DNA from: Billgrantia lactosivorans | Lineage (GTDB): Bacteria; Pseudomonadota; Gammaproteobacteria; Pseudomonadales; Halomonadaceae | Direction of reading: 5' to 3' | DNA length: 64,000 bases | NCBI RefSeq assembly: GCF_003254665.1 | Contig: NZ_QHGY01000008.1 | Location: 62,001-126,000, forward strand | In this document: in pieces, positions 1 through 7,511 of the stretch | How positions within the stretch are numbered: position 1 is the stretch's first letter | Layout of the letters: the number at the start of each line of letters is the position of its first letter | Position numbers and translations under genes: made by a program | Notes under the pieces: generated by a model | Told to the model about the DNA's origin: nothing | The model's database searches: none | The model's input: only the letters and a program-made list of their open reading frames with translations

Positions 1-826
1 CGACGGCGGTCAGCGTGGCCCCGCCCCAGCGCGAGAGCACCGCCACGCACTGGACGCCCCGCCGTTCCAGCGCCTCGCAGGTGGCGTCGATCAGCGCCCG
101 GTCGCCGGGGCGATCGCCGCTGTCGAGGTCGAGCAGCGCCACCGCCGGCCCGCTCGCCAGCTCCAGGTCCGCCGGCGAGGCGCTGGCTTCGTCCATCCGG
201 GCGGGGCGCAGGTAGCGGATTGCCTCGCGCGGAGAGGGCTCGGGGACGTCGAGTTCATGCCCGGCCTGGAGCAGCAGCCAGCGCAGCAGGCCGTCGAGAT
301 GCGCCGGGCTGCGTCCCTGGTAGTAGGCGCGCCCGACCAGCCAGTCGCGCTGTTCGGCGAAGCGCTCGCGCTGGGCGTCGTAGTGCGCCTGCGCCGTCTC
401 GCCGGGTTCGGGTCCGGCCGACAGCTCGCCCAGCGCTTCCTCGCTAAGCCCGGCCAGCAGCCGCTCGCCCTCGAGCCGGGACAGCCGCGTCAGGCGCCGG
501 TCGCCGTTGATCGCCAGCAGCGGGACATCGGCCGCCGGCGTTCGCTCGATCACCTGGGCGATGCGCCCTACCTGGTCGCCGAAGACCGCCGCCAGCAGCA
601 CGGCATCGGCCTCGGCGAAGAGTGTCGAAAGTTCAGCGTCACTGGCCGCTGCCAGCTGCTCCGGCGTGCGCAGGATCACCCTGTGGTCAGGATGCGCGTC
701 GAGGAAACGGTGCGCCCCGGCGGCGAGCTCCGCCGCCGAGCGCTCCGACACGACGCCCACCACCGTGGCTGCCGACGCCAGCGTCGGCAGCACAAGCAGC
801 ATGAGCAGGACGAACAGGCGGGCCAT
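1..826 (-). CDS. CobN-like (BtuS-type) chelatase subunit, N-terminal part, runs off the left edge
   Basis: An open frame of about 275 codons with no stop reaches the window edge, so only the N-terminus is visible. It starts 14 bases after the btuB stop and is probably co-transcribed with btuB. The first 19 residues (MARLFVLLMLLVLPTLASA) form a clear Sec signal peptide. The mature part includes 'AHYDAQRERFAEQRDW' and 'RAYYQGRSPAHLDGLL', which resemble the N-terminal region of the large cobaltochelatase subunit CobN and its relatives. A signal peptide is not expected for cytoplasmic CobN of aerobic B12 synthesis. The position behind btuB and a cobalamin riboswitch fits the CobN-like proteins linked to corrinoid or metal-porphyrin salvage. 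The family call is from memory of motifs; the exact reaction is unknown, and the C-terminal half that carries most CobN signatures is outside the window. Confidence 0.7.
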   Translation of the reverse strand, partial: MARLFVLLMLLVLPTLASAATVVGVVSERSAAELAAGAHRFLDAHPDHRVILRTPEQLAAASDAELSTLFAEADAVLLAAVFGDQVGRIAQVIERTPAADVPLLAINGDRRLTRLSRLEGERLLAGLSEEALGELSAGPEPGETAQAHYDAQRERFAEQRDWLVGRAYYQGRSPAHLDGLLRWLLLQAGHELDVPEPSPREAIRYLRPARMDEASASPADLELASGPAVALLDLDSGDRPGDRALIDATCEALERRGVQCVAVLSRWGGATLTAV

Positions 827-840
827 GGCATTGGGCCCCG

Positions 841-2667
841 TCACTGGGCACCGTAGCTGACGCTGAGGAAGGCGGCGCGGCCGGCGTTGAGATAGTCACG
901 TGCGGTCTCGTACTCCTTGTCCAGCGCGTTCTCCACTGTCAGGCGAGCCGACCACAGCGGGGCAAACTGCCAGCCGGCACGCAGGTTGACCAGGCCGAAG
1001 CCGCCGATGCGATCCTGATTGGCCGCATCGTCGTAGCGATCGCCTTGCAGGACCCAGGAGCCTCCCAGCGACCAGTCGCCCAGCTCGCGGTCCACGTCGA
1101 AGCGAGCGCTCTGGCTGGCGCGACGCTGGATACGATTGCCCGCATCGGCCCCGCTGCGATTCTCTGGATCGGTCCATGTCAGTGCCGTAGCCAGCGTCCA
1201 ATCCCCGAGTTCGACGCCACTCGACAGTTCGACGCCGCGGATCCGGGCCTCGGCGATGTTCTGCGGCGCCCAGAGCCCGCTCTCGGTCGGTGCCCAGGCG
1301 ATCATGTCGTCGAGTTCGGTGCGGTAGGCCGCCAAATCCCAGAACCATTGCCGGTATTGGCCACGCACCCCCACTTCGATGGTTGCGGAGGTTTCCGGGT
1401 TGAGCTCGGGGTTGCCGGAGTTCGGCCAGTACAGGTCGTTGAACGTCGGCGCGCGAAAGGCGGTACCGTAGCTGGCTCGCAGGGTATGAGCAGCATCCAG
1501 ATCATAACCCAGTGCCAGGCTGCCGGTGACCTCGTCGCCATAGGCTTCGTTATCGTCGTAACGCAGTCCTGCCTGTACGGCGAAGGGCGAGAAATCGAGC
1601 AGACCCTGGGTGAAGACGGCGCTGTTGTCACGGCTGGAGACGGCAAAATCCGTGGTGCCCGATACCTTGTCTTCGCTATGCTCCACGCCGGCGATCAACT
1701 CATGCATGCCGAAGCTCAGGGTATTCTGCCAGCGGGCGGTCTGGGTCCGGGTCTCGATGAGCGAAGGGAAGTCGGTATTGAAGGTGTCGAGCTCATCGCG
1801 AGCTTCACTCAATGTCAGTCGGCTGGTCCACCGCTCGGTCACAGGCAGTTCGCCATAGATGCCTGCCACCTGCTGCACGAAGTCGCTCTCGCCGTCGACG
1901 AAAGCGTTGCCACCTCGCGCACGCAGGGCCAGCATGCCCACCTCCCCCCCCCCATCGAAGGTATGCGCCAGGCGTGCCAGCGCCGAGGTGTTGTCGTAGC
2001 CCTTGTCCTCACCGTCGCGGCGCAGCGGGGTGCCGTCGGTCGTGAAACGGCTGCCGGCGAAGCTGTAGCGGGTGCCGCCACTGCTGCCGGAAAGCCCGGC
2101 GCTGTAGCGCTGGGTGTCGAAGGAGCCGCCGCCCACCGAGACGCGAGGATGCGGACCGCCCTCCTGCGCTTCATGAGTGAACAGCTGCACCACGCCACCC
2201 ACGGCGTCGGCGCCGTACAGGCTGCCGCGCGGGCCGCGCACGATCTCGGCGCGCTGGAACATGCGCGGGTCGAGATAGTGCCAGGCCGCGCCACCGGCGG
2301 TGGCGGAGCGCAGGCGGATGCCGTCGATCATCAGCACGGTCGATTCACTGCCGGTACCGCGCATGTAGATACTGCTCGCCTTGCCGAACGATCCGCGGTC
2401 GTTGACGTCGACCCCCGGCTGCCCTCGCAGCAGATCGGTCACGCTGGTGGGATCCTGCCGGCGCAGGGTGGCCTCGTCGAGCACGGTCACCGAGGAGAGA
2501 CTCTCGTCGGCGGTGCGCGGCGCCAGGGTGGCGGTGACCACCAGTGGATTGAGGGCGACGGTATCGGCGCTCTCACCGGTCGGATCTTGAGCCTGAACGG
2601 CCAGCGGAAGCGCGGCCAGGCCAAAGGCGGCCAGCCCCTGCGCAGCCAGATGATGCTTGGTTTTCAT
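841..2667 (-). CDS. btuB: TonB-dependent vitamin B12 outer-membrane receptor
   Basis: This 608-residue protein is a TonB-dependent receptor close to the usual BtuB length. A signal peptide ends around residue 26 (VQA|QD). A TonB-box-like stretch follows (LNPLVVTAT, about residues 39-47), then a plug domain with 'LLRGQPGVDVNDRGSFGK' and 'IRGPRGSLYGADAVGGVV'-type motifs, then a beta-barrel to the C-terminus. The role is energised import of cobalamin or cobinamide across the outer membrane. The start at 2667 was chosen over longer in-frame starts because the signal peptide begins there and AAGGGA lies upstream. The longer frame runs into the riboswitch. The upstream cobalamin riboswitch and downstream CobN-like gene support a corrinoid substrate. 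Confidence 0.9.
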   Translation of the reverse strand: MKTKHHLAAQGLAAFGLAALPLAVQAQDPTGESADTVALNPLVVTATLAPRTADESLSSVTVLDEATLRRQDPTSVTDLLRGQPGVDVNDRGSFGKASSIYMRGTGSESTVLMIDGIRLRSATAGGAAWHYLDPRMFQRAEIVRGPRGSLYGADAVGGVVQLFTHEAQEGGPHPRVSVGGGSFDTQRYSAGLSGSSGGTRYSFAGSRFTTDGTPLRRDGEDKGYDNTSALARLAHTFDGGGEVGMLALRARGGNAFVDGESDFVQQVAGIYGELPVTERWTSRLTLSEARDELDTFNTDFPSLIETRTQTARWQNTLSFGMHELIAGVEHSEDKVSGTTDFAVSSRDNSAVFTQGLLDFSPFAVQAGLRYDDNEAYGDEVTGSLALGYDLDAAHTLRASYGTAFRAPTFNDLYWPNSGNPELNPETSATIEVGVRGQYRQWFWDLAAYRTELDDMIAWAPTESGLWAPQNIAEARIRGVELSSGVELGDWTLATALTWTDPENRSGADAGNRIQRRASQSARFDVDRELGDWSLGGSWVLQGDRYDDAANQDRIGGFGLVNLRAGWQFAPLWSARLTVENALDKEYETARDYLNAGRAAFLSVSYGAQ

Positions 2668-2833
2668 TCTGATTCCCTTGCTCGCCGTGCCTACCCGCAC
2701 GGTCTTCTTTGCGAAGCCGGGCGGCCTGGGAGTCGAGAAAGGGAGAGTAGTGAGGCGTCTGCCCTGCCTCGAGGTTACCCACCGCAACCCGGCATGAAGG
2801 GAGAGCCGAACGATTTGTCGAGCTTTCCCGCTC

Positions 2834-3011
2834 TCAGGCCGGTCTCCGGGCTGACGAGCGAAGCGTCGACGGCACGCTTCGGGCCCATCGCCTTCCCATG
2901 CTTGAGCACAGTGGCGCGATGATGGACCCACACTCGATCACCGTTGCGGGGGCAGCGTCGGAATGCGCCTTCTTCAAATCTGAAGAGGATCACCGACTTC
3001 CCGTTTAACCT
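2834..3011 (-). promoter_or_regulatory. Cobalamin riboswitch upstream of btuB
   Basis: On the minus strand the leader holds the conserved blocks of the AdoCbl aptamer in the right order. First comes the 5' block 'AGGTTAAACGGGAAGTCGGT' (from about 3011), then 'GCTGCCCCCGCAACGGT' (about 2939-2957), then the B12 box 'GTCAGCCCGGAGACCGGCCT' (2836-2855). About 165 bases separate the aptamer from the btuB start; this is room for the expression platform, and I see no other gene in it. Known members of this class shut off gene expression when adenosylcobalamin is plentiful. It lies downstream of the cobT-to-cobU-like operon, so it should regulate btuB and the CobN-like gene rather than the cob operon. 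Confidence 0.92.
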
Positions 3012-3101
3012 CGAAATGACAATGAGGCACCTGAGAGTGGGCGTAAGCTAGCAACCGTAGCGCCGGGCGTCAACGCATCGTTGCGCTCTGGCTGATATGG
3101 A

Positions 3102-3533
3102 TCAACGACTTAGCCCTTTCACCAGGCCATTCCATACGTACCACACCCGCTCGCAGCGAGCCGCGGCGTCCAGGGCCAGCCAGCCGTTGAGGTCGCGCAG
3201 GCGCCTGTTCTCGCGGCCGAGGGGCACGACGGCTCGGCCCATTTCCACCACGATCAGCACGGCCTGGCCGCCCTGTTCGGCTTCCCAGGCCCGCAGCGCA
3301 TCGAGCTCCCGCGCCATGGCCTGGCGCAGCCGGTCGTCGTCGGGCTCGGCGGCGAGCCGCTCGCCGATCCAGCGTTCCCAGCCCTCCAGCACCAGGCAGC
3401 GAGAGCCGGCGGCAGTCGAGGGCCACGCTTCGAGCGCCTGGCCCGCGTATGCCGAATGCCACCCGGCGCAGGCAAAGCGCTGCCTTACGACGCCGCGCTT
3501 GCCGGCGCAGGTACCGCCGATGAAGAGCTGCAT
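3102..3533 (-). CDS. Short CobU-like P-loop protein (CobU paralogue)
   Basis: This 143-residue protein begins with a P-loop, GGTCAGKR (residues 6-13). It ends with 'EMGRAVVPLGRENRRLRDLN' and 'RVWYVWNGLVKGL', which match the C-terminal pattern of adenosylcobinamide kinase/guanylyltransferase (CobU; compare E-V-G-x-G-I-V-P-x-N...R-D-x-x-G). It overlaps the 3' end of cobC by 49 bases and is the last gene of the cob operon. It is about 40 residues shorter than the true CobU at 4833-5393. It lacks the 'RHRQARGEGW' segment that in CobU supplies the histidine for GMP transfer. I infer a CobU-fold protein that may keep kinase but not guanylyltransferase activity, or that has another role; no experiment is known to me. 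Confidence 0.7.
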   Translation of the reverse strand: MQLFIGGTCAGKRGVVRQRFACAGWHSAYAGQALEAWPSTAAGSRCLVLEGWERWIGERLAAEPDDDRLRQAMARELDALRAWEAEQGGQAVLIVVEMGRAVVPLGRENRRLRDLNGWLALDAAARCERVWYVWNGLVKGLSR

Positions 3534-4126
3534 TGCCAGCGCTCCCCGTCATGAGTGAAGGTGAATCGGCGCCCCTCGGACTGAACGACGCCGCCCTCCC
3601 AGAAGCCGATGCCCTCGAAGCGGCGGCGCAGCTCGCGAATCACGCCGCCATGGCAGACCACCAGCGCGCGATGGTGGCCATGCGGCGAGCAACCGTTCAC
3701 GAGATCGGCGAACCAGTCGTCGAGCCGCTGGCGCAGCTCGGCGGTGGACTCGCCGCCGGGCGGCGGCTGCTGGCCTTCGCTGTCGATCCAGGCGCGATAG
3801 AAGGGCTGCGACTTCAGCTCATCATAGGTGCGCCCCTCGTAGTCGCCGAAGTCGAGCTCGCGCAGGCGCGCATCGAAGTGCGTCGGCCAGGCCCGCTCGC
3901 GCCCTTCGATCACGTGCGCCAGGGTCTGCCGACAGCGGGTCAGGTCACTGCAGTGCACGGCATCGAAGCTCTGCTCCGTCAGCGCCTCGCGCAGCCGGTC
4001 GAGGCCCGGCAGAGCGTCGGGCAGCAGCAGCGGGATGTCGCGCTGCCCCTGGTAGCGATGCTCGCGGTTCCACTGCGTCACCCCGTGACGAACGACCACC
4101 AGCTCCAGGCGACCAGCAGCAGCCAT
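3485..4126 (-). CDS. cobC: Alpha-ribazole phosphatase / histidine phosphatase family
   Basis: This 213-residue member of the phosphoglycerate-mutase-like superfamily has the phosphohistidine motif VVRHGVTQWN near the N-terminus (RHG at residues 13-15). It also has 'LRELDFGDYEGRTYDEL' and the second catalytic histidine in 'ALVVCHGGVIREL'. In B12 assembly CobC removes phosphate from alpha-ribazole-5'-phosphate or from the cobalamin phosphate. The start at 4126 has a good Shine-Dalgarno (GAGGAGAG). It overlaps the end of cobS by 49 bases, and its own end overlaps the CobU-like gene. A much longer in-frame reading exists upstream but is the shadow of cobS. Family is certain; the CobC assignment rests on the operon. 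Confidence 0.87.
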   Translation of the reverse strand: MAAAGRLELVVVRHGVTQWNREHRYQGQRDIPLLLPDALPGLDRLREALTEQSFDAVHCSDLTRCRQTLAHVIEGRERAWPTHFDARLRELDFGDYEGRTYDELKSQPFYRAWIDSEGQQPPPGGESTAELRQRLDDWFADLVNGCSPHGHHRALVVCHGGVIRELRRRFEGIGFWEGGVVQSEGRRFTFTHDGERWQCSSSSAVPAPASAAS

Positions 4127-4836
4127 AGCTCTCCTCCCTCGATTGCGGTTCCGACGATATCGCCGTTGATGCCCTTGAAGGCGCGCAGCATGCCCCGGGC
4201 ATAGAGCATCAGGAACGGCGCCAGTGCAAGGCACAGCCACGCCCCGCCCGACACCAGCACGGCCAGCGGCAGCAGCGGCAGCGCCGCGAGCCAGAGATCG
4301 CGCGGTGAAAGGTCGCGCTTCCAGCTGGCGGCCATGCCCTCGGGCCGTGCCGCCGGGGCCAGCACCAGCAGCGCCACGGCTGCCAGGCGGCCCAGCCCCA
4401 GGATCATCACCAGCAGCAGCAGGCCGGCACCGGCGTCGAGCAGCACGAACAACAGCGCGGCCTTCCACAGCAGCAGGAACACCAGCGCCAGGATGCCGAA
4501 GCTGCCCACATGGGGATCCTTCATGATCTCCCACTTGCGCTCCAGCGGCGCGTTGCTGCCCAGGGCGTCGGCCACGTCCATCAGGCCGTCCAGGTGCAGC
4601 CCGCCGGAGAGCGCCACCCACAGCGTGAGCAGGGCCAGCGCCAGCAGCGCTGCGGGTAGCAGGTTCTCGAGCAGCGCGGCCGCCGCCGCCAGCAGGCCGC
4701 CGAGCAGCACGCCCACCAGCGGATAGCAGCGTACCGCCCAGCGCCGGGTGGTAGGCCTCCAGGGGCAGGCAAACGGCAGCGGCAGGCGGGTGAGGAACTG
4801 CAGCGCCAACACCAGGCCAAAGGCGGCATCTTTCAT
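4078..4836 (-). CDS. cobS: Adenosylcobinamide-GDP ribazoletransferase (cobalamin synthase)
   Basis: This 252-residue polytopic membrane protein has the CobS signature 'GLHLDGLMDVADAL' (about residues 79-92). The aspartates of this motif bind Mg2+, and it is followed by 'RKWEIMKDPHVGSFG'. N-terminal 'LQFLTRLPLP' is also typical. It joins adenosylcobinamide-GDP and alpha-ribazole(-phosphate) to make adenosylcobalamin(-phosphate) at the inner membrane. The start overlaps the cobU stop by four bases (ATGA), which indicates translational coupling. Confidence 0.93.
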   Translation of the reverse strand: MKDAAFGLVLALQFLTRLPLPFACPWRPTTRRWAVRCYPLVGVLLGGLLAAAAALLENLLPAALLALALLTLWVALSGGLHLDGLMDVADALGSNAPLERKWEIMKDPHVGSFGILALVFLLLWKAALLFVLLDAGAGLLLLVMILGLGRLAAVALLVLAPAARPEGMAASWKRDLSPRDLWLAALPLLPLAVLVSGGAWLCLALAPFLMLYARGMLRAFKGINGDIVGTAIEGGELWLLLVAWSWWSFVTG

Positions 4837-5393
4837 GAACGCTCCTCACCACGGCGTTTCCACACCTGCGGCAGCCCGGCCATCACCTGGATCACCTCGT
4901 CCGCCTCCTGCGCCACCAGGCGGTGAGCCCGCTGCAGGAAGGCCAGGTAGCGCCACACCTCGGCGTCCTCGGGGGGCATGCCTTCGTTGACGTCGTTGGA
5001 GACGATCACCAGCGCCACGTCGCGTCGCCGGGCCTCGGCCAGCAGGCGCTCGAGCATGGCGATGCCCCGCGCCTCGTCGAGTTCGCCGGCATACTCGCTT
5101 GCATAGAGCAGCTGGCTGGCCCACAGGGTCAGGCAGTCGAGCAGCAGCGTGCTGCCGGGCGCCACCCGCCCGAGGGCGGCGACCAGATCCACCGGCTCCT
5201 CCAGGGTGATCCAGCCCTCGCCCCGGGCTTGCCGATGGCGACCGATGCGGGCCTGCCACTCGCCGTCGCTGCCGCTCCTGGCGGTCGCCAGGTAGTAGCG
5301 GGCCCCGCCCCGCTCGGCCTGCCAGCGCCGCGCCAGGGCTTCGGCATGGGTGCTCTTGCCGGAGCGCGCCCCGCCGCTGATGAAGGCGATCAT
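4833..5393 (-). CDS. cobU: Bifunctional adenosylcobinamide kinase / adenosylcobinamide-phosphate guanylyltransferase
   Basis: This 186-residue protein has the usual CobU length. The P-loop GGARSGKS is at residues 7-14. A histidine-containing 'IGRHRQARGEGW' occurs where CobU carries the guanylylated His, and 'LLLDCLTLWASQLL' and 'VIVSNDVNEGMPP' follow. It phosphorylates adenosylcobinamide and transfers GMP to give AdoCbi-GDP, the substrate of CobS next door. The start at 5393 shares ATGA with the cobD stop. A longer frame upstream is cobD in another phase. Confidence 0.93.
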   Translation of the reverse strand: MIAFISGGARSGKSTHAEALARRWQAERGGARYYLATARSGSDGEWQARIGRHRQARGEGWITLEEPVDLVAALGRVAPGSTLLLDCLTLWASQLLYASEYAGELDEARGIAMLERLLAEARRRDVALVIVSNDVNEGMPPEDAEVWRYLAFLQRAHRLVAQEADEVIQVMAGLPQVWKRRGEERS

Positions 5394-6523
5394 GGATGTC
5401 TCCAGCGCGCGATGGCCTCGACCAGCGCCCGGTTCTCCGGCCGCGAGCGCACCGCCACCCGCAGCCAGGCACCCTCGAGGCCGAAGAAATGGTGGGTATG
5501 ACGCACGAGAATGCCGCCGCGCGCCAGGTGTTCCAGCAGCGCCGGCATCGACCCGCCGCGAGCCTCCCGGCGCCGAGCATTCTGGAACAACAGGAAGTTG
5601 GCGCGGGAAGGCACGACGTTGAGCCTCAGCGTCTCGAGCTCGCCCTGCAGCCAGGGCCGCTCGGCGTCGAGCCAGGCGCGGGTCCGTGCCAGATAGTCCC
5701 GGTCCGCCAACAGCGGCGCGACCAGCCCCGCCGCCAGGGCGTTGACGCTCCACGGCGGCTGCAACTCGACAATCGCGTTTACCGCTGCGGCCGAGCCCAG
5801 CAGGTAGCCCAGCCGCAGGCCGGGAATGGCATACAGCTTGGTCATCGAGCGCAGCAGCAGCAGGTTGTCGAAGCGAGCCAGCAGCGGCGTGAGCCGCTCG
5901 TCCGGCGTGACGAAATCGACGAACGCCTCGTCTACCACCAGCATGGCGCCGTGGCGCCGGCCTGCCACCAGCAGGCGCTCGATGATCTCGCGCTCGATCA
6001 GCGTGCCGGTGGGGTTGTTGGGGCGACACAGGAACAGCGCGCCGGCATCGCGCATGGCCCCAGCGGCACGCGCCTCGTCCAGCATGAAACGCTCCCCCGT
6101 CAGGGCGAGAGGCTCCACGGCGATGCCGTAGTGACGGCAGGCCCGCTCATACTCGCCGAAGGTGGGCTGCACGATCGTGGCCCGAGCCACACCCTGCCTG
6201 GCCAGCAGCGCCACGGCGAGGAAGATCGCCTCGGCGCCGCCGTTGGTGAGCCTTACCTGCTCGGGCCCGAGCCCTTCGGCGTGCGCGATGGCGTCTCGCG
6301 CCTCGCGATAGTCGGGGTCGGGATAGCGGGCGAGTTCCGCCACGCTGGCGGCGAGCCGCTCCGGTAGCCACGAGGGCGGCCCCAGCGGATTGAGGTTGGC
6401 ACTGAAGTCGATGACCTCACTGTCGCCGGCGAGGCCGAAGCGCGGCAATAGCTGCTCCGGACGCCCGCCGTGGCTTGGCCAGTCGTTCATGTTCTCGTTC
6501 GCATTGCTCATGTCATCGCTCAT
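5390..6523 (-). CDS. cobD: L-threonine-O-3-phosphate decarboxylase (PLP enzyme)
   Basis: This 377-residue class-I/II aminotransferase-fold protein has 'DFSANLNPLGPP' near residue 40 (typical of CobD/CobC and HisC-like decarboxylases), 'CRPNNPTGTL' near 166-175, 'VVDEAFVDF' near 197, and the Schiff-base lysine in 'SMTKLYAIPGLRLGY' (K229). It makes (R)-1-amino-2-propanol-O-2-phosphate for the nucleotide loop, the co-substrate of CbiB, which lies 7 bases upstream. AAGAGG precedes the start. In alpha-proteobacterial naming it is CobC. Confidence 0.9.
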   Translation of the reverse strand: MSDDMSNANENMNDWPSHGGRPEQLLPRFGLAGDSEVIDFSANLNPLGPPSWLPERLAASVAELARYPDPDYREARDAIAHAEGLGPEQVRLTNGGAEAIFLAVALLARQGVARATIVQPTFGEYERACRHYGIAVEPLALTGERFMLDEARAAGAMRDAGALFLCRPNNPTGTLIEREIIERLLVAGRRHGAMLVVDEAFVDFVTPDERLTPLLARFDNLLLLRSMTKLYAIPGLRLGYLLGSAAAVNAIVELQPPWSVNALAAGLVAPLLADRDYLARTRAWLDAERPWLQGELETLRLNVVPSRANFLLFQNARRREARGGSMPALLEHLARGGILVRHTHHFFGLEGAWLRVAVRSRPENRALVEAIARWRHP

Positions 6524-6530
6524 TGCCTCT

Positions 6531-7511
6531 TCACATGAGGCCCCTTCCCGCCAGCACGAATATCGCCATCAGCAGAAAGAAGGCGCTCCAGGCACCGTGC
6601 ATATGGCATATGGCACGCTCGATATGGGCGACTCGCAGCGGCTCGTGGGGCTCGCCCATTAGGGCCCGCTCCGACACCTGCCCCGCGTAATGATTGACGC
6701 CGCCGAGCTGCACGCCGAGCAGGTACGCCATCATCGCCTCGGGCCAGCCGGCGTTGGGGCTGGGGTGGCGCGGCGCATCGCGCCGGGTGCCGGCCAGCGC
6801 CCCTCGCCCGCGTGTCCCTGGCAGCACCAGGGCGGCCAGCCACATGGCCAGCGCGGTCAGTCGCGCCGGCACCCAGTTGGCCAGGTCGTCGAGCCTGGCC
6901 GAGGCGTAGCCGAAGTCGGCGTAGCGCTCGCTGCGATGGCCGACCATGGAGTCCAGCGTGTTCACTGCCTTGTAGGCCAGCGCCAGGGGCGCCCCGCCGA
7001 GCAGCGCCCAGAACAGCGGCGCGGTGATGCCGTCGACCGTGTTCTCGGCCACGGTTTCCACCGTGGCCCGGGTGATCCCCGCCTCGTCGAGGGCCTCGCT
7101 ATCGCGGCCGACGATCATCGACACCGCACCGCGCGCGGCGTCAAGGTCGCCTTGGGCCAACGGGCCGGCCACCGCGCAGGCGGCATCGCGCAGGCCCTTG
7201 ATCGCCAGCGCACTGGCCAGCAGCAGCAGTTCGCCGATGAGCCCCAGCCAGGGATGCAGCCAGGCGAGCAGCGTCAGCACGCTCCAGGCCAGCACATGGA
7301 CCAGCCCCACCACGCAGCCGGTGAGCAGAAAGCCCTTGAGCCGACGATTCCGGTGAGCGCCGCGGTTCCAGCGGCGCTCGAGCACCTCGATCAGCCGCCC
7401 CATGGCGACCACCGGGTGCGGAAGCCAGCGCGGGTCGCCGATCAGCAGATCCAGCGCAATGGCCCCCAGCAGCAGCGCCAGCAGGGCCAGGCTCAGGGGC
7501 TCGACGCTCAT
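6531..7511 (-). CDS. cbiB: Adenosylcobinamide-phosphate synthase (membrane)
   Basis: This 326-residue integral membrane protein starts with 'LDLLIGDPRWLPHPVVAMGR', the CbiB/CobD family hallmark (residues about 20-39). It continues with 'ETVAENTVDGITAPLFWALL' and 'NTLDSMVGHRSERY', both strongly conserved in the family. It attaches aminopropanol (phosphate) to adenosylcobyric acid to give adenosylcobinamide (phosphate). It overlaps cobT by four bases (ATGA) and is followed after 7 bases by cobD, so cobT-cbiB-cobD form one transcription unit. Confidence 0.93.
   Translation of the reverse strand: MSVEPLSLALLALLLGAIALDLLIGDPRWLPHPVVAMGRLIEVLERRWNRGAHRNRRLKGFLLTGCVVGLVHVLAWSVLTLLAWLHPWLGLIGELLLLASALAIKGLRDAACAVAGPLAQGDLDAARGAVSMIVGRDSEALDEAGITRATVETVAENTVDGITAPLFWALLGGAPLALAYKAVNTLDSMVGHRSERYADFGYASARLDDLANWVPARLTALAMWLAALVLPGTRGRGALAGTRRDAPRHPSPNAGWPEAMMAYLLGVQLGGVNHYAGQVSERALMGEPHEPLRVAHIERAICHMHGAWSAFFLLMAIFVLAGRGLM

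Noticed and set aside
1045-2922. A 625-codon open frame on the plus strand opposite btuB
   Set aside because: It is the antisense shadow of a clear TonB-dependent receptor; such long shadows are common at this GC content, and it shows no family motif.
4127-4852. The 242-codon N-terminal extension of the cobC reading frame
   Set aside because: It lies within cobS, which is clearly coding in another frame; the family start and ribosome site are at 4126.
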